From: Hemibagrus wyckioides
Taxonomy: Eukaryota > Chordata > Actinopteri > Siluriformes > Bagridae
Direction of reading: 5' to 3'
NCBI RefSeq assembly: GCF_019097595.1
Contig: NC_080731.1
Span: 22,278,866-22,342,865 of the forward strand
DNA: 64,000 bases
In this document: positions 10,860-30,835 of the stretch, piece after piece
How positions within the stretch are numbered: position 1 is the stretch's first letter
Layout of the letters: each line of letters starts with the position of its first letter
The notes under the pieces: generated by a model
Seen by the model: only the letters and a program-made list of their open reading frames with translations
What the model was told of the DNA's origin: nothing
Database searches by the model: none
Translations under genes and position numbers: made by a program

Positions 10860-13350
10860 ATGTATGCCAGGCTGAAGAGATAAGTCTTTAGTCTACATTT
10901 AAACTGGGAGACTGTGTCTGAGCCCCGAACACTGTCAGGAAGACTGTTCCAAAGTTTAGGAGCTAAATACGAAAACGGTAGAAGTCCAGAGTTTTGTGAT
11001 CTTAAAGAGTGTGGTGGATTGTAACGTGTTAGGAGACTGGAGAGATAGGTGGGAGCTAAACCAATTAGAGCCTTGAACGTAAGTAGTGCTAGTTTATAGT
11101 CAGTTCTAAACTTAACAGGTAGCCAGTGCAGGGATGATAATATTGGGGTTATATGATCATATTTTCTTGATCTTGTAAGAACTCTGGCGGCTGCATTCTG
11201 GACTAACTGTAGCTTGTTTATTGAAGATGCAGGACAAACACCTAGTAATGCATTACAGTAGTCCAGTCTGGAGGTCAGGAATGCATGAACTAGTTTTTCT
11301 GTATCAGATACAGATAAAATGTTCCTAAGCTTGGCAATATTTCTAAGATGGAAGAAGGCTGTTTTTGTGATATTGGAAATATGATTTTCAAAGGATAAGT
11401 TGCTGTCTAATATTACACCCAGGTCTTTACTGTTGAGCTAGTGGTAACAGTACATCCTTCTAGATGCAAGCTGAATTGTGAGAGCTTCTGTGTATTAGTT
11501 TTTGGGCCAATAAATAATATCTCTGTCTTATCTGGATTTAGTAAAAGAAAATTAATCTAATCTCTAATATCTTTAACACACCCAGTTAGTCTAGACAAAT
11601 TAGATATTTCATCTGGTTTTAATGAGATATATAACTGGGTTTCATCGGCGTAACAATGGAAACTAATCCCATGCCTTCTAATGATGTCACCCAATGGAAG
11701 CATGTATACTGAGAAAAGCAGAGGTCCTAAAACTGACCCTTGTGGGACCCCGTATTTCACTGGCACTACACTGGACAGTTCTCCCTTTAAATCTACAAAG
11801 TGGTATGGATCAGACCGGTAGGATCTAAACCATTTTAATGCCTGTCCCTGAATACCTGTGTGATTTTATAAGTGATCTACGAGGATATTATGATCTATAG
11901 TGTGGAATGCATATTTCATCAGGGTCTAGTTTCGTTTTTTTTAGGAAGAGGCTTAATAACTGCTAACTTAAGAGATTTTGGGACATGACCTAGATATAAC
12001 AAGTAGTTAATAATAGTGATAAGAAGCTCTCCAGCTGCATGTATCACTTCTTTCAGCAATCTAGTTGGAATTGGATCTAACAAACACGTTGTTGGTTTAG
12101 CCGTGGTGATAAGTTTAACTAGCTCTTCCTGTCCTATGCTGGTAAAGCATTGTAGCTTTAAGTGTGGAGCTGTAGGGTGGTCTGGATCACCGGATGCTGT
12201 CAGTGGTTGAACATCCAATATTTTATTCCTAATACTATCAATTTTTTTAGTGAAGAAATTCATAAAGTCCTCACTACTAAACTGTGCTGAAATACTCTCT
12301 CCAGAAATCTGATGTTTTGTTAGTTTAGCCACTGTACTGAATAAGAATCTGGGATTGTTCTGGTTTATTTCAATCAGATGGCTCAGATGCTCAGCCCTAG
12401 CAGCTTTTAGAGCCTGTCTATAGCTGGACAGACTGTCTTTATATGCAATTCTAAAAACTTCTAATTTGGTTTTTCTCCACTTTGGCTCGAGGTCACGGGT
12501 TGCTCTCTTGAGGGTGTGAGTATGACTATTGTATCATGGTGCAGGTGTTTTATCTCAGACCTTTTTTAGTTGGATGGGGGCAACAGTGTCTAGTGTGCTG
12601 GTGAAAATATTGCTTATGCTGTTGGTTACTTCATCTAGTGCATCTGCATTTCGGGGTCTAGTAAGAAGTTGAGACAGATCTGGCAGATTGTTTGTAAATC
12701 TGTCTTTAGTGGGCGGAGTTATAGTTCTACCAAGTTTATAACGTGGAGAGACGTGTCTAATATGTTCTACAGGTAGAGAGTACACTAAGAGGTGATGGTC
12801 TGTGATGTCATCACTTTGAGGTAGAACGGTTATATCGGAAACATCAGTCCCATGTGATATAACTAAGTCTAGTGTATGATTAAAACGATGAGTTGGTCTA
12901 TTAATGTTTTGTTTAACCCCAAAGGAATTTAGTAAATCTATAAATGCGAGTCCTAACGCATCGTTAGCATCGTCTACATGAATGTTAAAGTCTCCTACAA
13001 TTAACACTTTGTCAAAACTGATCAAAAGATCTGAGAGTAAATGTGAAAAATCATTAAGAAAATCACTGTAGGGCCCCGGGGGTCTGTACACGGTGGCCAG
13101 GGCAAGAGATAGGAGGGATTTTTTGTGTATGTCTGTCAGTGCTACATTAAGGACAAGCACTTCGAATTCTGAGTAACAGTAAGAGAATTGTTATAGATGG
13201 TTGCAACACCACCTCCACCACCAGTCTGACGGGGCTCATGCTTATAGGAATATCCTGACGGAGTAGACTCATTCAGACCAATGTGGTCATTTGGTCTAAG
13301 CCAGGTTTCAGTAAAACAGAGTGCGTGGAAACTATAATCTGAGATCATTT
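10860..13350 (-). pseudogene. L2 ORF2: endonuclease and reverse transcriptase, broken
   Basis: From right to left: apurinic-type endonuclease blocks CFTETWL (about 13300), VLIVGDFNIH and SDDITDHHLLVYSL (12.8-13.0 kb); the reverse-transcriptase approach TTCLLDPIPTRLLKEV and LAVIKPLPKK (12.0 kb). The sequence then jumps from LDPDE straight to AFHTIDHNIL at about 11.9 kb, so a block of the fingers/palm is deleted and the usual Asp of AFDxxDH is His. [18 protein letters not shown] and [11 protein letters not shown] follow at 11.65-11.75 kb, with YADD changed to YADE. The C-terminal part continues with frameshifts to about 10.86 kb. It is not functional. Confidence 0.85.
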
Positions 13351-13599
13351 CATTAATAATAAGTGCTTTTGGTGCAAGAGATCTAATGTTCAGAAGCCCA
13401 AACTTAAGAAATTGTTTTCCTTTACTTATTTGGTCTTTGTCAGGTTTAATTGTGATTAGATTATTTCAAGAGTTATTAACGAATTTATTCTTTGATCTCA
13501 CTAATCAGGGAACAGACACAGTTTCTATAGGATGAGCTGTGTGTGCACTTGTATCAGTCTGGTGAGTTGAACAGTAGCTATTATAATTGTAATTTAAGG

Positions 13600-14506
13600 T
13601 AAGACTTACCAGTCAGATGGTGTGTAGTGTCCTGGAGATGTTGTCCGAGAGGACTGCTGCTCCAACTCTGGCCATCAGAACGGTAGAGCCTAGGACGCTT
13701 GCAGAAAACATTCCAGTTATCAACAAAGGGTAAATTCTGGTCTTGGCACCATGACTCTAACCATTCATTAAAATCAAACAGCCTAGTGAACCTCTCGATT
13801 CCTCGCTGGAACGTGGGAAGTGGTCATGACACGATGATCCTCGTCATGGGTGATGTGGTGTGAACCTTCTCCACCAGGCTCCTGAAGTCCTTCTTCAGGA
13901 TCTCCATCTAGCTCAGCCTGATGTCGTTCGTGTCAGCATGGAGGAGCACAGCTCTGATGTTCTTGTTGCGGGTACCTGTGCAGTGACATCAACAACACGA
14001 GCACCAGGAAAACAGCAAGCCTTTAGCCGTGGTACCACGGACATGCCGGACGATGGAGTCTCCGACGATCACCGCGTTGCATTCCGTCTCGTGAAGGGGA
14101 GCGAAGCGGTTCGGGTCGAGATCTCGAAAATGGGTGGCGGTGGAGGGGGAGAGGTCCTCGCCTGGGGCTTGGTTCGTGTCTTCCGCTGCTGCTGCATCCA
14201 GGCTCAGTGGTACCTCGGCGCCGGAGTGAATGAAACCTGGGCGGGCCGCGTCCTAGGTGTGCTGGGCCTGGGCAGAGAAACACATGGGGTTGAGGTTGTG
14301 GGAGTGTTTGTTTCACACCGCGGATTTACATGGGACAGGTGAGCGTTAGTCCGGGATGATTCCAGCGGGGCTCTCCGCTATCGCAGCTGGGCCTGCTTCA
14401 CCTGTAGGTCACAAAACTACTTCTACACGGCCTCCAGCTCCAAGTCCACCAAGTGCAGCTCAAAAGAATCCTCACCTGCACTCAAAGGCAAACCTACAAC
14501 CGACAT
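13600..14506 (-). pseudogene. L2 ORF1: coiled coil plus esterase-like domain, broken
   Basis: ATG at 14506 opens MSVVGLPLSAGED, then ELHLVDLELEAV and DLQVKQAQLR, a heptad-like coiled coil interrupted by stops at Glu/Gln codons. Around 14.07 kb a frame reads NAVIVGDSIVRHVRG (the nucleophile block of the SGNH/GDSL esterase fold). Between 13.6 and 13.95 kb it reads LLHADTNDIRLS, LPTFQRGIERFTRLF and a WNVFCKRPRLYRSDG block. This coiled-coil plus esterase layout is known for ORF1 of fish L2/CR1 LINEs. Multiple stops and frameshifts make it dead. Confidence 0.75.
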
Positions 14507-14852
14507 AGTGTTAAAAAGCAGTAGTACAACAGAGATAATTGGTGTGAAAAACATAAACAAACTTGTGGTAGCCTGGCTAATGGGTTAGCATGCTAATGGG
14601 CTAACCGGCTATAAGAGGGTGATCTGGAAGGAAAATAAAACTAGTGATATAAAAAGCGTTTCAAATGAGGATATTATATGATACTATCGGCTAATAAAGA
14701 TATTATAAAAAGTTATAATATGGGACTGGATTTAGGATAAAAATCTAGAAAACTTAGTGAAATTTTAGGTCAGCTTGGCGGAACTCAAGAAAACACGTCT
14801 GCACCTCAAATTCCTCTAGCCAATATATTTGTTATTCAATTTCTGTATTAAT

Positions 14853-15110
14853 CATGATGTTGATGTTTATATTGTTGTTGATGTTGTTGATGTTGTTTAT
14901 GTTGTCGTCGATGTTTATGTCCTTGTTGTTGATGATGTTGATGTTTATGTTGTTGATGATGATAATGTTGTTGATGTTGTGGATTATTTTGTTGTTGTTG
15001 TTGATGTTTATGTTGTTGATGATGTTGATGTTGTTGTTTTTGATTATGTTGTACATGTTGTTGTTGATGATGTTGTTGTTGTTGATTATGATGTTTATGT
15101 TGTTGTTTAT
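14853..15110. repeat. TTG/GAT compound microsatellite, segment 3
   Basis: 260 bases of TGTTGTTGATG and TTTATG repeats. It ends at TTTATTCAG, which is the splice acceptor of the next exon, so the repeat reaches to within a few bases of the acceptor. Confidence 0.9.
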
Positions 15111-15114
15111 TCAG

Positions 15115-15332
15115 GTGAGGTGACATACAGCCGCCTGTCTCTTGTAGCCATGTTCTCTCTGGGTTTGGTTCTTGGTGTTCTCATGCAGTGTCTCGTCCTT
15201 CCATCAATAATACTAAAGATACAAAACTGCTTTAATTGGGTGAAGAAAAAATGGTCACATCGTTCTGATCCTGATCCTGCTGCTGAACTCGTCCAGCTGA
15301 AAGAACCCGATGGTCAGAGAAATGACCAGTGA
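15115..15332 (+). CDS. last exon of a type I membrane protein: TM segment and tail
   Basis: The acceptor TTTATTCAG precedes 15115, and the phase-1 frame reads EVTYSRLSLVAMFSLGLVLG, continuing as a hydrophobic span of about 25 residues to roughly LPSIILKIQ. A basic stop-transfer stretch (KKKW) and a tail of about 35 acidic/polar residues follow, ending NDQ and TGA at 15330-15332. A 3' UTR and AATAAA follow. The layout fits the final exon of a single-span cell-surface receptor. No signalling motif such as an ITIM is evident. The family is not recognised. The probable upstream partner exon is 2272-2328. Confidence 0.6.
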
Positions 15333-15715
15333 GAGGGAGCAGTACACAACATTTCACACAGTCATCATCGAGTTCTTCATACTCCATCATTTTACTTTAT
15401 AATGACACGAAACCTCCTGCCTTTGCAGGGATGATAATATTGGGAAAGAAAGAAACATCTCGTTCTTCAGAGTGGACATTATCCCTTCCTTCCCTGCAGC
15501 CTCCATCACTTTTACATCTTCAGTTCAGGAGAAGCAGCTGAGTTTCTGGAAACTGTAAAGCACTTCAGACATTTGTTCTGTGTGTAGAAGCTACATTTTT
15601 ATATTATTTCTATTAGTAGCCTTAATATTACTTCTGTTTTTTATGGTTTTTATTTGAATGAAATGTGTTTTTTTTATATTCTGAGCTTTGAATAAAGATC
15701 TAAATGTTTCTTAAG
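15333..15715 (+). terminator. 3' UTR and poly(A) signal (AATAAA 15691-15696)
   Basis: About 380 non-coding bases follow the stop at 15332, with AATAAA at 15691-15696 and T/G-rich sequence from 15718 (GTGGTTGTGTATTTTCTCTG) as expected downstream of a cleavage site. This supports the preceding exon as a real gene end. Confidence 0.55.
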
Positions 15716-15719
15716 TGAA

Positions 15720-16226
15720 GTGGTTGTGTATTTTCTCTGAAAAGATTAAATATATTGTATTAGTATGAATAGTATTTTTCCATTCTACTGCAGTTCTACA
15801 GACAGTAAATTCATATAAAACATGAGCAGGAGTTGTGTGGAGGCAGCAGATCCACATGGAGAGGTTTACTGATGAAGGTCAAACAGGAACAAACCAAACT
15901 GTAGAATCTACAGACTGGGAGAGAGACTGAGGAAGACAAAACAACAACCAAAACACATCAACACAACCCTGACGAGAAGCTGCACAGGAACCAGAGCTGA
16001 AGTACAAGAGGAGATGGGTGTGAGAGCTCAGAGACACGTGAAACCCAGGGGCTGATGGGTAACAGAGTCAAGTCGAGTGCTGGGTTCTTTATAAACAGGA
16101 CAAAGCATTGAACTGTAGGGATTGGGAGCGGTGCGACTGTGTGGAAAACTGTTAGTCCTGTCCCTGTTAGTCTACTGTTTTAAATCAGGTCGTCTCTGAA
16201 AAAGGAAAACTTCATATATTATATAT
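15720..16226. other. intergenic, no gene recognised
   Basis: About 500 bases of mixed composition with no tandem repeat and no convincing open frame. It separates the membrane-protein gene end from the repeats upstream of paip1. Confidence 0.6.
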
Positions 16227-16228
16227 TA

Positions 16229-16229
16229 A

Positions 16230-16280
<51 letters not shown>

Positions 16281-16281
16281 G
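16229..16281. repeat. (ATT)n microsatellite
   Basis: About 17 consecutive ATT trinucleotides. Confidence 0.95.
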
Positions 16282-16551
16282 ATAGTAGTATTATAAAGCA
16301 ATGTGTTAATCGACAACATTACACAATATAATCACTGCAAGTTCTCTTTTAGTAAGGAGAGTATTTTCCTGAATTAATCTGCAGGTCTTGTTTATTTTAT
16401 AATGATTATTTTTGATATTAAGAATAAAAAAGATCTTTATGAATCAGGATTCTGAAAATTGGAGAGTTAAATAAAAACGGAGTGTTAATGAATGTTATAT
16501 TCATCTGTTAGTGAAAAAAATGTCCCCTGGCATCTTGTACTACAAGTGCAC

Positions 16552-16582
<31 letters not shown>

Positions 16583-16607
16583 ACACACACACACTCACAC
16601 ACACAGA

Positions 16608-16640
<33 letters not shown>

Positions 16641-16705
16641 ACACACACACACTCACACACACAGACACACACACACATAGACACACACACACATAGACAC
16701 ACACA
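16552..16705. repeat. (CA)n compound microsatellite
   Basis: About 150 bases of CA with CT, GACA and TAGA interruptions. Histidine/threonine open frames across it are artefacts. Confidence 0.95.
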
Positions 16706-16746
16706 GGGTTTAGAAGTACATGTTTACTTCTAATAATCAGTATGAC

Positions 16747-19700
16747 TGACAGGTGGCGCTGTAATTAGGATCACTGTTCAGAAGGTGGCGCTGTAATTGG
16801 GATCAGTGTTCAGAAGGTGGCGCTGTAACTGGGATCAGTGTACAGAAGGTGGCGCTGTAATTGGGATCAGTGTACAGAAGGTGGTGCTGTAATTAGGATC
16901 ACTGTTCAGAAGGTGGCGCTGTAATTGGGATCAATGTTCAGAAGGTGGCGCTGTAACTGGGATCAGTATACAGAAGGTGGCGCTGTAACTGGGATCAGTA
17001 TACAGAAGGTGGCACTGTAATTGGGATCAGTATACAGAAGGTGGTGCTGTAATTGGGATCAGTATACAGAAGGTGGCGCTGTAACTGGGATCAGTGTTCA
17101 GAAGGTGGTGCTGTAATTGGGATCAATGTTCAGAAGGTGGCGCTGTAATTGGGATCAGTGTTCAGAAGGTGGCGCTGTAATTGGGATCAGTGTTCAGAAG
17201 GTGGCGCTGTAATTGGATTCAGTGTTCAGAAGGTGGCGCTGTAATTGGGATCAGTGTTCAGAAGGTGGCGCTGTAATTGGGATCAGTGTTCAGAAGGTGG
17301 CGCTGTAATTGGGATCAGTGTTCAGAAGGTGGCGCTGTAATTGGGATCAGTGTTCAGAAGGTGGCGCTGTAATTGGATTCAGTGTTCAGAAGGTGGCGCT
17401 GTAATTGGATTCAGTGTTCAGAAAGTGGCGCTGTAATTGGGATCAGTGTTCAGAAGGTGGTGCTGTAATTGGGATCAGTGTTCAGAAGGTGGCGCTGTAA
17501 TTGGGATCAGTGTACAGAAGGTGGCGCTGTAATTGGGATCAGTGTTCAGAAGGTGGTGCTGTAATTGGGATCAGTGTTCAGAAGGTGGTGCTGTAATTGG
17601 GATCAGTGTACAGAAGGTGGCGCTGTAATTGGGATCAGTGTTCAGAAGGTGGTGCTGTAATTGGGATCAGTGTTCAGAAGGTGGCGCTGTAATTGGGATC
17701 AGTGTTCAGAAGGTGGCGCTGTAAATAGGATCACTGTTCAGAAGGTGGTGCTGTAATTGGGATCAGTGTTCAGAAAGTGGCGCTGTAATTGGGATCAGTG
17801 TTCAGAAGGTGGTGCTGTAATTGGGATCAGTGTTCAGAAGGTGGCGCTGTAATTGGGATCAGTGTTCAGAAGGTGGCGCTGTAAATAGGATCACTGTTCA
17901 GAAGGTGGCGCTGTAATTGGATTCAGTGTTCAGAAAGTGGCGCTGTAATTGGGATCAGTGTACAGAAGGTGGCGCTGTAATTGGGATCAGTGTTCAGAAG
18001 GTGGCGCTGTAATTGGATTCAGTGTTCAGAAGGTGGCGCTGTAATTGGATTCAGTGTTCAGAAAGTGGCGCTGTAATTGGGATCAGTGTTCAGAAGGTGG
18101 TGCTGTAATTGGGATCAGTGTTCAGAAGGTGGCGCTGTAATTGGGATCAGTGTTCAGAAGGTGGCGCTGTAAATAGGATCACTGTTCAGAAGGTGGTGCT
18201 GTAATTGGGATCAGTGTTCAGAAGGTGGCACTGTAATTGGGATCAGTATACAGAAGGTGGTGCTGTAATTAGGTTCACTGTTCAGAAGGTGGTGCTGTAA
18301 TTAGGTTCACTGTTCAGAAGGTGGTGCTGTAATTGGGATCAGTGTACAGAAGGTGGCACTGTAATTAGGTTCACTGTTCAGAAGGTGGTGCTGTAATTGG
18401 GATCAGTGTACAGAAGGTGGCGCTGTAATTGGGATCAGTGTTCAGAAGGTGGCGCTGTAATTGGGATCAATGTTCAGAAGGTGGCGCTGTAATTGGGATC
18501 AATGTTCAGAAGGTGGCGCTGTAATTGGGATCAGTGTTCAGAAGGTGGCGCTGTAATTGGGATCAATGTTCAGAAGGTGGCGCTGTAATTGGGATCAATG
18601 TTCAGAAGGTGGCGCTGTAATTGGGATCAGTGTTCAGAAGGTGGCGCTGTAACTGGGATCAGTGTACAGAAGGTGGCGCTGTAATTGGGATCAGTGTTCA
18701 GAAGGTGGCGCTGTAATTGGGATCAGTGTTCAGAAGGTGGCGCTGTAATTGGGATCAATGTTCAGAAGGTGGCACTGTAATTGGGATCAGTATACAGAAG
18801 GTGGCGCTGTAATTGGGATCAGTGTTCAGAAGGTGGCGCTGTAATTGGGATCAGTGTTCAGAAGGTGGCGCTGTAACTGGGATCAGTGTTCAGAAGGTGG
18901 CGCTGTAACTGGGATCAGTGTTCAGAAGGTGGTGCTGTAATTGGGATCAGTGTTCAGAAGGTGGTGCTGTAATTGGGATCAGTGTTCAGAAGGTGGCGCT
19001 GTAATTGGGATCAGTGTTCAGAAGGTGGCGCTGTAATTGGGATCAGTGTACAGAAGGTGGCGCTGTAATTGGGATCAGTGTTCAGAAGGTGGCGCTGTAA
19101 TTGGGATCAGTGTTCAGAAGGTGGTGCTGTAATTGGGATCAATGTACAGAAGGTGGTGCTGTAATTGGGATCAGTATACAGAAGGTGGTGCTGTAATTAG
19201 GTTCACTGTTCAGAAGGTGGCGCTGTAATTGGGATCAATGTTCAGAAGGTGGCGCTGTAATTGGGATCAGTGTTCAGAAGGTGGTGCTGTAATTGGGATC
19301 AGTGTTCAGAAGGTGGTGCTGTAATTGGGATCAATGTACAGAAGGTGGCACTGTAATTGGGATCAGTGTACAGAAGGTGGCGCTGTAATTGGGATCAGTG
19401 TACAGAAGGTGGTGCTGTAATTAGGTTCACTGTTCAGAAGGTGGCGCTGTAATTGGGATCAGTGTTCAGAAGGTGGCGCTGTAATTGGGATCAGTGTTCA
19501 GAAGGTGGTGCTGTAATTGGGATCAGTGTACAGAAGGTGGTGCTGTAATTAGGTTCACTGTTCAGAAGGTGGCGCTGTAATTGGGATCAGTGTTCAGAAG
19601 GTGGCGCTGTAATTGGGATCAGTGTTCAGAAGGTGGTGCTGTAATTGGGATCAGTGTACAGAAGGTGGTGCTGTAATTGGGATCAGTATACAGAAGGTGG

Positions 19701-20312
19701 CGCTGTAATTGGGATCAGTATACAGAAGGTGGTGCTGTAATTAGGTTCACTGTTCAGAAGGTGGTGCTGTAATTGGGATCAGTATACAGAAGGTGGCGCT
19801 GTAACTGGGATCACTGTTCAGAAGGTGGCGCTGTAATTGGGATCAGTGTTCAGAAGGTGGCGCTGTAATTGGGATCAGTGTTCAGAAGGTGGCGCTGTAA
19901 TTGGGATCAATGTTCAGAAGGTGGTGCTGTAATTAGGTTCACTGTTCAGAAGGTGGCGCTGTAATTGGGATCAATGTTCAGAAGGTGGTGCTGTAATTGG
20001 GATCAGTGTTCAGAAGGTGGCGCTGTAATTGGGATCAGTGTTCAGAAGGTGGCGCTGTAATTGGGATCAATGTTCAGAAGGTGGTGCTGTAATTAGGTTC
20101 ACTGTTCAGAAGGTGGCGCTGTAATTGGGATCAATGTTCAGAAGGTGGTGCTGTAATTGGGATCAGTGTTCAGAAGGTGGCGCTGTAATTGGGATCAATG
20201 TTCAGAAGGTGGCGCTGTAATTGGGATCAGTCTTCAGAAGGTGGTGCTGTAATTGGGATCAGTGTTCAGAAGGTGGTGCTGTAATTGGGATCAGTGTTCA
20301 GAAGGTGGCGCT
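16747..20312. repeat. 32-bp minisatellite, about 111 copies, CTCF-core-like unit
   Basis: Head-to-tail 32-bp units containing CAGAAGGTGGCGCTGTAA followed by TTGGGATCAGTGTT. Variation is confined mostly to a few sites: GGCGCT/GGTGCT/GGCACT, TTGGGATC/TTAGGTTC/CTGGGATC, and GTGTTC/GTGTAC/TATAC/AATGTT. The unit core fits the CTCF pattern CCASYAGRKGGCRS at 12 of 14 positions. The array starts after an isolated single copy of the core and stops about 215 bases before the paip1 start codon. It has no coding meaning. Confidence 0.95.
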
Positions 20313-20527
20313 GTGGACACTCTGGTCCGAAGACGACACCTTTTCAAATGGAAGAAGAAGAAACCAAGGGGCGGAAGTGTGTGTAGTTCTGACAGGGCTA
20401 AACACTAAGCTAAGCTAATATGAAAGTGAGAGCAGTGTTAATAGTGCGCACTTCCGCCTGTGTGTGAGTTCATCAGTAATCGGATGGTGATCTAATCCTC
20501 TGGAGATTCAATAAAAGTGTAATAGTG
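20313..20527 (+). promoter_or_regulatory. paip1: paip1 promoter and 5' UTR region with inverted ETS-like pair
   Basis: This is the only non-repetitive sequence between the 32-bp array and the paip1 start codon. It contains GGGCGGAAGTG (about 20369-20379) and, in the opposite orientation, GCACTTCCGCC (about 20448-20458), an inverted pair of ETS-family (GABPA-like) sites. These are common in TATA-less housekeeping promoters and fit the general role of Paip1 in translation. The transcription start itself cannot be placed. Confidence 0.55.
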
Positions 20528-30214
<9,687 letters not shown>

Positions 30215-30707
30215 AAGCTCTACAGTGCTGAAGTGTCTGCTGTGACCATCACCATGAAGATCCACAGCAGACTTCAGCCTCGTTTTCTTTTCCATCATTA
30301 CAGTGAAGAACAGGGGCTGGATTTAGAGAGGTCATTCTGCCTGGAGTTTCTCCTGGCTGCTGGACGACTGGCTACAGTCTGGACTTTTGTATAGGTTTAG
30401 CTTTGTGGAGGAGAAGCCAGAGGTTTGCAGTGAGCTTCGATTTCTTCAGTCAGAGACATGGAACTGCTTCCTGTTAGTGGAGGAAGTGAGGAGAGAGGGT
30501 TCGAGTTTCAGGATCTGGCTTTGATCAGACAGAAGAGTTAAAAAAACAAACAGATTTTCAGTGTTTTTCTTGTTTTCTTTCTTTTAGTTTCTGGTTCATT
30601 TGGAACCTTTTTAAGAGTTTTACAGATTATGATGCACTTCTGAGGAAAATTTACTTCCTGAGTCCTGGATTAGAGTCTGAGTGAAAGGAGGGGTGTGAGT
30701 TTCATCA

Positions 30708-30753
<46 letters not shown>

Positions 30754-30835
30754 GAATGATTATTTTATTAGAGTATTGTAAATATTATTGACTGCATCGT
30801 TGCCTGCAATAAATCTTTCTAACAGCTTTGAAGAC
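30215..30835 (+). terminator. paip1: paip1 3' UTR and poly(A) signal (AATAAA 30808-30813)
   Basis: About 600 non-coding bases including a (CA)n run at about 30710-30750, then CTGCAATAAATC with the hexamer at 30808-30813. A second AATAAA lies at about 30859. The satellite begins about 125 bases after the presumed cleavage point. Confidence 0.75.

Larger units (their letters stand above)
10241..14560 (-). mobile_element. L2-clade LINE, long but decayed, minus strand
   Basis: The 3' end is at the left: a (TTCAA)n tail, then TTTTATTTGTATAGCGCTTT, a (GACA)n stretch and 3' UTR. ORF2 remnants lie between about 10.86 and 13.35 kb and ORF1 remnants between about 13.6 and 14.51 kb. This is the standard ORF1-ORF2-3' UTR order of vertebrate L2 elements. 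The 5' boundary is uncertain, somewhere between 14.5 and 14.85 kb. It is inserted between two segments of the same microsatellite. Confidence 0.85.

Noticed and set aside
13860..14342. + strand frame of 160 codons
   Set aside because: Antisense to the decayed L2 ORF1, with no own domain or gene context.
16747..20312. CRISPR-like array (32-bp repeats)
   Set aside because: There are no spacers: units are directly adjacent, and the context is a fish genome.
20525..20527. GTG three bases before ATG as paip1 start
   Set aside because: Vertebrate translation starts at the ATG at 20528, which gives the conserved MSDN-type N-terminus.
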